Assembly: GCA_030692375.1 (NCBI GenBank)
Contig: JAUYCD010000140.1
Coordinates: 1-32,170 of the forward strand
Direction: 5' to 3'
From: Candidatus Latescibacter sp.
GTDB lineage: Bacteria > Latescibacterota > Latescibacteria > Latescibacterales > Latescibacteraceae
Length of the DNA stretch: 32,170 nt
A model generated the notes under the pieces. That model did not search any database. It was not told the origin of the DNA and saw only the letters and a list, made by a program, of their open reading frames with translations. Made by a program: the position numbers and the translations under genes. Positions 6,895-13,967 of the stretch are shown one piece after another (position 1 is the stretch's first letter; each line of letters starts with the position of its first letter).

Positions 6895-8571
6895 ATGCGC
6901 TCACGGTCTATTATCCCTTTATCTTCAATTGCGGCAGCAGCAATAATATATCTCACTTTTACCCGGATGATTTGTCCTGCAAATTTCGACAGGGAACCGG
7001 GCTTTGTTTATCCTGTCATTACCAGTCCTTATGCTCCGAAATCGTTTAAACCTCAGTCCTATATCGTTTACAAAACTATAGATGATATCACAATAGATGG
7101 CGCACTGGACGAATCGAGCTGGAAAAAAGCCAGGTGGACCGACAGTTTCGGCCATATTTTCATGGAAGGTTACAAAAAACCGTTCCTGGCGACCCATGCC
7201 AAAATGCTCTGGGATGAGAAGCAGTTTTTTGCCGCAGTAAAGCTCGAAGAACCGAACCTGTTGGGTCATGTTGTCGATAAAGACTCGGAGATATACTTTG
7301 ACAACGACTTAGAACTTTTCATCGATGTCGATAATGACAGCCAGAATTATATAGAGCTTGAGTTCAACTGTCTGGGCACTGTCTGGGATATGCTGCTGCC
7401 AAAGGAATATGGCAGGGGAGGAATACCGTTCAGTCATCCGAAGATTGAAGGCAGCCGCCCATGGGATTTGGAAGGTTTACGTGCCGCGGTGAGAATGGAG
7501 GGGAGCATCAATTATCCTCTTGATAAAGACAATGAATGGATTATTGAGATTTCGATTCCCTGGGAGTCGCTCAGAAAAACCGGCAGGGATGGCTCAGTGT
7601 TGAATCAACCCGGGAGTAATTTCAGGTTGAATTTCAGTCGTGTCGAACATCCCTGGCCGAGGACGTGGCCGGTCATGGACTGGGAAAACAGGGGCGGGCC
7701 TTGCTGGGACTGGACGTGGTCGCCGAACCTCGTCTACAATATGCACAGCTGCGAATCGTGGGGGAAGGTTATTCTTTCAGGCCGTTCTGTACTCCAAGCG
7801 GCTGACAGCGACTACAAGAAAACGTTCCCTTTCACCAAACCGCCTAATTCACAAAGAAAACCGGATTTGGGAGAGATGGTAAAAATTCAGGGAGGAACCT
7901 TTACCATCGGCCCTGACGAGACCGACCCGGAGGATTCACCTCCAGGCACAGTGACCGTAAAAAGTTTCTTTATCGACCGGTACGAAGTGACCATTTCTGA
8001 GTTTGTCCGGTTCCTGAATGAATCCGGTGGAAAACAGTACTATGAAGAAGATATGGCGAATCCCGACTTTTGCGGTGTTGTAAAAACAAAAGACGGCGCC
8101 TTTTCCGCCGTTCCCGGCAAGGAATATTACCCCATCGTAATGCTGAAACTTGAGGCTGCACAAGCCTATGCATCCTGGGCGGGTAAGCGTCTTCCTAAAG
8201 AGTTCGAATGGGAAATCGCCGCCAGGGGAATTACGGGAAGGAAGTACCCCTGGGGAAACGAGCCTCCTGACGCCGGTCGTTCAAACTACGACAGCATGGT
8301 CGGTCATTCATCACCGGTAGGCAGCTACGAGCGTGGGAAGACTCCCGATGGGATTTATGATATGGCAGGGAATGTCTGGGAGATTGTCGAAGGTTCATGG
8401 GCAGCTTATCAATGGAAGGGCGATTCAAACAAGCTAAGAACCACCGATCAACTTATTCGCGGCGGCTCATGGATTTCACCTCCGGCGAATATTACCGTAA
8501 CATATCGAAACGTCATGAAAGGAGCATTTGCTCCGATGTATGGTTTTCGATGCGCAAAGGATGCTGATTGA
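6895..8571 (+). CDS. Exported CBM9-like and FGE-sulfatase-like two-domain protein
   Basis: The 558-residue protein starts with a hydrophobic signal or anchor (IIPLSSIAAAAIIYLTF). Residues about 62-295 resemble the family 9 carbohydrate-binding module seen in large exported proteins: TIDGALDESSWKKARW, then LWDEKQFFAAVKLEEP and DNDLELFIDVDND. Residues about 327-556 are an FGE-sulfatase (formylglycine-generating-enzyme-like, SUMF1) domain: MVKIQGGTFTIG, YEVTISEFVRFLN, AGKRLPKEFEWEIAARG, YPWGNE, DMAGNVWE and the closing IRGGSW. The active-site cysteine pair of true formylglycine-generating enzymes is absent after RGGSW (ISPPANITVTYRN), so it probably does not activate sulfatases and may be a binding or other-activity relative. 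GGAG lies 7 nt before the ATG. It converges with the beta-helix gene, 30 nt apart. A role in binding exported polysaccharide is inference. Confidence 0.88.
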   Translation: MRSRSIIPLSSIAAAAIIYLTFTRMICPANFDREPGFVYPVITSPYAPKSFKPQSYIVYKTIDDITIDGALDESSWKKARWTDSFGHIFMEGYKKPFLATHAKMLWDEKQFFAAVKLEEPNLLGHVVDKDSEIYFDNDLELFIDVDNDSQNYIELEFNCLGTVWDMLLPKEYGRGGIPFSHPKIEGSRPWDLEGLRAAVRMEGSINYPLDKDNEWIIEISIPWESLRKTGRDGSVLNQPGSNFRLNFSRVEHPWPRTWPVMDWENRGGPCWDWTWSPNLVYNMHSCESWGKVILSGRSVLQAADSDYKKTFPFTKPPNSQRKPDLGEMVKIQGGTFTIGPDETDPEDSPPGTVTVKSFFIDRYEVTISEFVRFLNESGGKQYYEEDMANPDFCGVVKTKDGAFSAVPGKEYYPIVMLKLEAAQAYASWAGKRLPKEFEWEIAARGITGRKYPWGNEPPDAGRSNYDSMVGHSSPVGSYERGKTPDGIYDMAGNVWEIVEGSWAAYQWKGDSNKLRTTDQLIRGGSWISPPANITVTYRNVMKGAFAPMYGFRCAKDAD

Positions 8572-8601
8572 ATGATAATGCTGCGGCGGTTAGACAATTC
8601 C

Positions 8602-10290
8602 TCACCGCTGCTCCCAGGGGGCGTATTGACCGGATACGCCGGCGTGACGGCCGAACCTGAGAGGTGGATTCCCGCGCTCGAACGCACCCAGGTCTGGTTT
8701 GCTTCCCTTAAAATCATCGTTGAAGTTTGGGATGGTTATTCCCGCGTCGACAGCGGGATTGGGTACAGTTACCACCTTGTCGGTGACTGACAGTTTCTTG
8801 CCGTCATGCACGGTCGTTGTAAGCCCCCACTCAATTTTCGAGGTGGTCGGCGCGAGGTAGAATTCGATTCCGTTCGCGGGGATAAAGGACGGCTTCCCGT
8901 GAATCCCGTGGCTCTCGTAACCGGGAACGAGCGGTATGCCGTTGAACAGGTCGTAGTCGAGATCGCTGGGAATCGCCGGCTCACGGGTGCCTGTGAGGGT
9001 TCCCGGACAGTCGAAGATGTTGTTCCTCGATACTACGTTTGTACAGGGGTGGCTGCTGAACACACTGAAAGCGCCCCGAGGCTGCAAGGCTGTGTTGTGG
9101 AAAATATACCGCCTTCCGCCGATGTAGGGGTCGCGCTCGCCGAGCTTGATCATGCTGCCGCCGAGGGGGTCGAGATGCGTCCGGCGGCTGACGCCGAAAA
9201 TATTCCTGAAGATGTACAGCGGGCCTTTGGAGGTGACCGCTGTGGCGACATGCTGGTACGTATGGTGGAGGTAATTTCCCCAGATGCGGACGTTCATGTT
9301 GGCGCCCTCGCTCTCAATAGCATCGTCCCAGGTATTCGAGATGATATTGCCATAAATGTCTGAATCCCGGCAGGGGCTGCCCTCGAAGCTGTAATTGTCG
9401 CCGCCGCCGAACCCGTCGTTGAAACCGTGATCTTCTGTCGATCGTATCTCGTTGTACCGGATGATATTCCCACCTTTGGAATTTATGAGAGTGATCGCCT
9501 GCGGGCCGTTGGGATGGCCGGCGTCCCAGTCGTTCGATGCTCCACGGGGATTCTCCATCAGATTGTTCTGGATAACGAGCCCGTAAGTCCCCGATTCCGC
9601 GAACACAGCGCTGTCGGAGCCTCCGAGGTTGCCGAAGGAGCGCGGGCCTCCGCCCCTTCCCCAGAAAGTGAACCAGCAGTCCTCGATGACCACATCATGG
9701 ACACCTTCCTTAATCAGAATGGCGTGAATGCCCGCGTTTTTCAGAACCAGCCCCCTGATGATTACATACGACGATTCTACGATGATATTGTAATCGGCGA
9801 AATTCTCGGGGTCGAGGACAGTCTTGGCCCCATCAGCGGGGGTAACCAGATGCCATGCGTTGGGAGCGCCCGCTTCGGAGATTCGGAGGGTCTTGTCGGT
9901 CGTCCCATCCGGGAGAAACGTCGTTTTACCTACCGGGAAACGGTCGCTGCGGGTCCGTGCTTTCATGGCGACCTTTTTCCCGCCGCAATTGAGAATGAGT
10001 TCGTAAGAGGTGTCGGGAGTGAGACCGACGATGCTTCCGCGGAATTCATGATCCCGGATATCGAACCAGAGGGGGAATCCTTGTTTCCAATCCTTCGTTC
10101 CTTGAGCGCGGAAGCTCATCGCGCACTCGCCGGGGGAATCGGTATCGACCTTGTAGTAAATGCCCAGACATTCAAAGGTTGGCGCAGCATAGGGATTTTC
10201 GCCCGCCGGTATAACGAATCCCTCTGCAAAAGCAGAGAATCCCGTTATGGCGGCCAGAAGAATAGAGACTGAGGTTGATTGCAGTTTCAT
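8602..10290 (-). CDS. Secreted right-handed parallel beta-helix protein
   Basis: The 562-residue protein has a clear signal peptide ending AFA at about residue 22. A short beta-sandwich-like part follows to about 130 (fibronectin-like YYKVDTDSPGECAMSFRA ... TSYELILNCGG). Then comes a long series of turns typical of the pectate-lyase or PbH1 beta-helix superfamily: YVIIRGLVLKNAGIHAILI, VVIEDCWFTF, LVIQNNLMENP, IIRYNEIRS, DIYGNIISNTWDDAIES, VRIWGNYLHH and LYIFRNIFG. Such proteins bind or cleave polysaccharide outside the cell; no substrate can be assigned. The start is supported by GGAG 9 nt upstream. Next on its 5' side is a gap with two family A repeats. The plus-strand reading frames across this gene are shadows produced by its G/C-rich codons. 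Confidence 0.88.
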   Translation of the reverse strand: MKLQSTSVSILLAAITGFSAFAEGFVIPAGENPYAAPTFECLGIYYKVDTDSPGECAMSFRAQGTKDWKQGFPLWFDIRDHEFRGSIVGLTPDTSYELILNCGGKKVAMKARTRSDRFPVGKTTFLPDGTTDKTLRISEAGAPNAWHLVTPADGAKTVLDPENFADYNIIVESSYVIIRGLVLKNAGIHAILIKEGVHDVVIEDCWFTFWGRGGGPRSFGNLGGSDSAVFAESGTYGLVIQNNLMENPRGASNDWDAGHPNGPQAITLINSKGGNIIRYNEIRSTEDHGFNDGFGGGDNYSFEGSPCRDSDIYGNIISNTWDDAIESEGANMNVRIWGNYLHHTYQHVATAVTSKGPLYIFRNIFGVSRRTHLDPLGGSMIKLGERDPYIGGRRYIFHNTALQPRGAFSVFSSHPCTNVVSRNNIFDCPGTLTGTREPAIPSDLDYDLFNGIPLVPGYESHGIHGKPSFIPANGIEFYLAPTTSKIEWGLTTTVHDGKKLSVTDKVVTVPNPAVDAGITIPNFNDDFKGSKPDLGAFERGNPPLRFGRHAGVSGQYAPWEQR

Positions 10291-10365
10291 TGTGATTTCT
10301 CCGTAAATGAAGTTTCCTAACCCTAAATGAATTACCCTGCAGCAAGCTGCGATGTATCCAAAGAT

Positions 10366-10411
10366 GATCCCCCTGTCACCTTTGGTGACATCCCCCTTAC
10401 TAAGGGGGAAA
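10366..10411. repeat. Repeat family A copy
   Basis: The unit reads ATCCCCCTGTCACC, loop TTT, GGTGACATCCCCC, TTACTAA, GGGGG. It contains two successive hairpins (GTCACC/GGTGAC and CCCCCTTA/TAAGGGGG). A second copy in the opposite orientation follows at 10449-10492, so the pair forms a larger inverted repeat in the gap between addA and the beta-helix gene. Confidence 0.75.
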
Positions 10412-10448
10412 AAAGAGAAAAACCATTCTACCGCCGATGGTATCGGTT

Positions 10449-10492
10449 GCCCCCCTTAATAAGGGGGGATGTCCGAAGGACAGGGGGGATCC
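10449..10492. repeat. Repeat family A copy, inverted relative to the previous one
   Basis: CCCCCCTTAATAAGGGGGG is followed by ATGTCC, loop GAA, GGACAG, GGGGGAT, the mirror image of the copy at 10366-10411. It lies about 40 nt downstream of the addA stop codon on the minus strand and could slow or end transcription there. No T-run follows, so a true terminator is not claimed. Confidence 0.75.
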
Positions 10493-10529
10493 TACCACGA
10501 CGCAAGCATCGGTGAATTCCTGGATTATA

Positions 10530-13500
10530 TCATCTGAAGCATATCCGGCAGAGCGAATAACTGGAGCAGAATGTGCAGCGCTCCGTGCGGTTCGGGCTGA
10601 AATCACCGGCATCGAGCGAGGCTATCGTTTTCGTAAGGAGTTGTGAAATTCCGGCGATGCTTTCCTCGAAGCATGGAATATCGCGGGTGAGTCCCGGAGT
10701 GAGAAAATGGAGAATCAGCCTGGAGGGAAGAATATCTTCCGCATACCACACCGCCAAAGCATAAATCTCCATCTGTACCTGATAACGATGTACAAGGTCC
10801 TCCACATCCTCCGGCAGGGCCGCATCGGTTTTGAAATCGATGATCATCACGCGGTCACCGGTTCGAACTTTCAGGTCCATTGTCCCCCGCACCAAAACGT
10901 CATCATGCACAAACGCGAACGGCTCTTCCTTCCTCAGCTCTTCCGCCCCCGCAATCACCCGGCAAAGATCGCTCCCGATGAACCTGCCGAGATGATCTTT
11001 AAGACTATTTCGGAGCTCCGGCGTCAATTCTCTTTCTGCAAGCTCATCCACGATTGCCGGAAGAAGGTTTCCGGTACGGTAATCCCAACGTTCGAGTGCA
11101 CGGTGCGCCAGAATGCCATACTCGAATCCCAGGCTTTCCCCATGCTCCCTATGCAGAAAAGGGTCCAGGCCGTATATGTGCTTGAAGAGATAGAGAGCAG
11201 GACATTTCAGGTAATCCATTACCTGGGTGGGACTGAGTGTGTCCGGCTTCCCCTTATACCGCAGGGGCAGAACGGGGGAAAACAACAAATCTGCCGGAAG
11301 ATTCGGAGTGGGAACATCTTTTCCGGCATCGAGAATGGATTGCCATGTATCTGATCTGCGGTCCGGCTTTTTTTCCTTATGATCCGTGATTACACGGCAG
11401 GTAAACAGATCCCCCGGGCTGTCGGGGCCGGGTTCCCCTTCCGGCGAGAGCGAAAGCGCGCTTTCGAGCCAGCCCAACCAATTGTCCTTCTCATACCAGG
11501 GGTCCCCATTTTTAGAGGGCTTTTTCCCGGTAATAAACAGGTAATCCTCCGCTCTCGTGCAGGCGACATAGAACAGCCGCTTGCTTTCCGCCAGCTCCTT
11601 GCGTTTTTCCAGCTCAGACGCCACAGCGCTGGTCATCATTCTGACCGTTTTACCGGAAAGCGTCCGATAACTGAAACCGGGACCGAGCTCGTCATGGAAA
11701 ACAAACGGATGCGGATTATTCCGAGTCCTGGAGGCGCTGTCGGCAAGGAAGACAACCTTGTATTCCATTCCCTTGGCTTTGTGAATAGTAATGATGCTGA
11801 GCGCATCCCCGCGGACTTCCAAAGTTTCAACAGAATCTGTTCTCATCTCCCCGCTCTTGAGAAGGCTGGCGAATTCGCGTAACTTGCCGCCCTTCGCCTC
11901 GAAATTATCCGCTGTCCGAAGGATGAGATCGAGAATGGCCAGCGACATCTCCCCACGGAGCGGGTCCGCCAGAAGGGTGAGTGTGTATCCGGTTTCACCG
12001 AACGCCATTTCGAGCAGTTCACGGATTGTTTTACGGTCACGGAACGCGAGAAGATTTCCGAGGATTTCCCGGATACGGGAAATGTCTTTACCTTGGGACC
12101 ATTCTTCCCGAGAAATATCTTCAGTGAGAAACGCATCCGCCAGAGAACCGCTTTTCCCGGCCAGCAGCCGCAGGCCATAGAGAACATCGGCATCCAATCC
12201 GCATAAAGGGGACAGGAGCACGGCGGTGAAGAGAACCTGGTCTTCGGGATGAGAGAGCCAGCCCAGCAGGTTGGCGATATCGCATGCTTCGGGACTGGCG
12301 AGCGGATTTCCCCCGGCCAGATTTACAAAAGGGATGCCCCGGCGCAGGAAAGCCTCCTCATATCTTCCGGTCTGAGTCCCTTTACGGAGGAGAAGTGCCA
12401 TCTGCCCGCAGGAATAACCGTATGTTTCCCGCAATTCCTCAGCTTTTGCGGCAATAAAATCACCTTCCAGGGAGCGGCAGGCATCCGCATTCCCCGCATC
12501 GAACACCACAATCTCTACAGGAGAGCAATGGTCATTCCCCTTCCGGTACGATTTCATATCCGAATAAACGGCATCGAAAGGGTTTTCCGGGTCATCCCGG
12601 CCCATTATCCGGCCGAAAGTATGATTGATGAAGCCGATAATCACCGGAGTACTCCGGTAATTGACCTTGAGAGGTTTGAAGTCCACGCTCGGACGGGCGG
12701 TGAATGCATTAAAAACAGCCACATCCGCCCCGCGGAACCGGTATATGGATTGTTTCGGATCCCCGACGGTAAACAGTTTCGCCGAAGAATTCCCGGCAAT
12801 CATCCGTAGAATGTCAAGCTGAAGGCTGTCGGTATCCTGGAACTCATCCACGAGAATATGTTTGAACGAACCGGACACTTTCCGGCAGACATCTGCATGA
12901 CGGCGGAGCAGACGCCAGGTTTCGATCAGGGTATCGTCATGGTCAAGGTACGACTGCGATTTTTTCAACCGGAGGAAATGCTCATCGAGTTTCACATATT
13001 CCTCGATCAGGCAGGAAACCACCAGGGGTGTGATGTCCTTTTCCTGGCGGTAGTAGGAGCTGACAAGGTCGAGAAATTCCAGATACTCCCTTATCCCGCC
13101 TTTCACCTGTTCGGCGCTGATGCCCTGATCCGTCCAGGCATCCTTTATTTTTTTGTTCAGACGGGGCAGCTTTGGCGGTATCAGTGCAATCACTTCCCGA
13201 AGGAATGCCTCATCCACGCGGTCATTTTCAACCATTTCCCTGATCTGTACTGAGCCTTCAAGTATATCGGGAAGCATACTAGAGAGGCTGTCTTCACCTG
13301 GGCGGATGGCATGAAAATCCCGTAATCTCGTTTCGAAACTCTCCAGATTTTTCAGTATAAACTGCCGGTATTGGGACCGTAGTATTTCAGGAGAGGGAAC
13401 TCCATGCACGTCCAGCCATTTTACCACCTCCACCCGCCGGGAAAGGAGCTGGGTGAGAATTCGCCTCAATCCCTGGAAACCGAGCGCCCGAACGAGAATA

Positions 13501-13967
13501 CCAATACGCTCGGGATCCTCATCGAGACGGGATTTGAGAAATCCGGACAAAGCCTCCGCCTGAAACCGCGAGGAAAAGGTATCATCCAGGATTTCAAACT
13601 GCGGATCGACTCCGGCCTGCACGGGATAAGCCCGCAGGATATTATTACAGAAAGCATGGATGGTCGAAATGGGGGCGGAATAGATTTTTTCCGCCGTTTC
13701 ATGCCACAGTGCGGCGGTATCAGGATACTGTTCAGCCAGTTCCAAAGCTTTCTGAGCGATACGGGCTTTCATCTGGTCGGCGGCCTTGTTGGTGAATGTA
13801 ATGGCGGCTATTTCTGAAAGAGAAATCTGTTCGCTGTTCACCAGGTAAAGGTATCTTCCCACCAGGACCCTTGTTTTTCCGGAACCTGCGCCTGAGCAGA
13901 CTGCCACCTCGTCCGCCTGTGACGTCGCGGCAAGTTTCTGTTCGCTGTCCAGGTCACGAATCGGCAT
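10530..13967 (-). CDS. addA: AddA helicase-nuclease subunit (RecBCD-type double-strand break repair)
   Basis: AddA is the 3'-5' motor and nuclease of the AddAB complex, which processes DNA ends for recombination and destroys foreign linear DNA. The 1145-residue protein has UvrD-type helicase motifs: Walker A GAGSGKT at 26-32, ITFTNKAADQMKARI, VDEFQDTDSLQLDIL (motif II), GDPKQSIYRFRGADV, ITIHKAKGMEYKVVF, and LFYVACTRAEDYL. The C-terminal PD-(D/E)XK nuclease has GTMDLKV, IIDFKTD (ending about 1049) and YQVQMEIYALA. A four-cysteine set (LKCPALYL, then CTFC-x5-C at the C-terminus) suggests an iron-sulfur cluster of the kind better known in AddB. The ATG at 13967 is used because GGAGG lies upstream and the protein then starts MPIRDLDSEQ, normal for the family; the open frame to 14207 runs into addB. 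It overlaps addB by 14 nt. Confidence 0.95.
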   Translation of the reverse strand: MPIRDLDSEQKLAATSQADEVAVCSGAGSGKTRVLVGRYLYLVNSEQISLSEIAAITFTNKAADQMKARIAQKALELAEQYPDTAALWHETAEKIYSAPISTIHAFCNNILRAYPVQAGVDPQFEILDDTFSSRFQAEALSGFLKSRLDEDPERIGILVRALGFQGLRRILTQLLSRRVEVVKWLDVHGVPSPEILRSQYRQFILKNLESFETRLRDFHAIRPGEDSLSSMLPDILEGSVQIREMVENDRVDEAFLREVIALIPPKLPRLNKKIKDAWTDQGISAEQVKGGIREYLEFLDLVSSYYRQEKDITPLVVSCLIEEYVKLDEHFLRLKKSQSYLDHDDTLIETWRLLRRHADVCRKVSGSFKHILVDEFQDTDSLQLDILRMIAGNSSAKLFTVGDPKQSIYRFRGADVAVFNAFTARPSVDFKPLKVNYRSTPVIIGFINHTFGRIMGRDDPENPFDAVYSDMKSYRKGNDHCSPVEIVVFDAGNADACRSLEGDFIAAKAEELRETYGYSCGQMALLLRKGTQTGRYEEAFLRRGIPFVNLAGGNPLASPEACDIANLLGWLSHPEDQVLFTAVLLSPLCGLDADVLYGLRLLAGKSGSLADAFLTEDISREEWSQGKDISRIREILGNLLAFRDRKTIRELLEMAFGETGYTLTLLADPLRGEMSLAILDLILRTADNFEAKGGKLREFASLLKSGEMRTDSVETLEVRGDALSIITIHKAKGMEYKVVFLADSASRTRNNPHPFVFHDELGPGFSYRTLSGKTVRMMTSAVASELEKRKELAESKRLFYVACTRAEDYLFITGKKPSKNGDPWYEKDNWLGWLESALSLSPEGEPGPDSPGDLFTCRVITDHKEKKPDRRSDTWQSILDAGKDVPTPNLPADLLFSPVLPLRYKGKPDTLSPTQVMDYLKCPALYLFKHIYGLDPFLHREHGESLGFEYGILAHRALERWDYRTGNLLPAIVDELAERELTPELRNSLKDHLGRFIGSDLCRVIAGAEELRKEEPFAFVHDDVLVRGTMDLKVRTGDRVMIIDFKTDAALPEDVEDLVHRYQVQMEIYALAVWYAEDILPSRLILHFLTPGLTRDIPCFEESIAGISQLLTKTIASLDAGDFSPNRTERCTFCSSYSLCRICFR

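Noticed and set aside
8806-10272. Long plus-strand open frames across the beta-helix gene
   Set aside because: The minus strand codes for a signal peptide followed by a convincing beta-helix protein over the same bases; the plus frames resemble no family and lack ribosome sites.
10366-10492. CRISPR-like array from the repeated C/G blocks
   Set aside because: The repeats are palindromic, alternate in orientation and have no regular unique spacers; no cas genes are present.
10707-12809. Plus-strand open frames across addA
   Set aside because: They are shadows of a gene whose minus-strand helicase and nuclease motifs are unmistakable.
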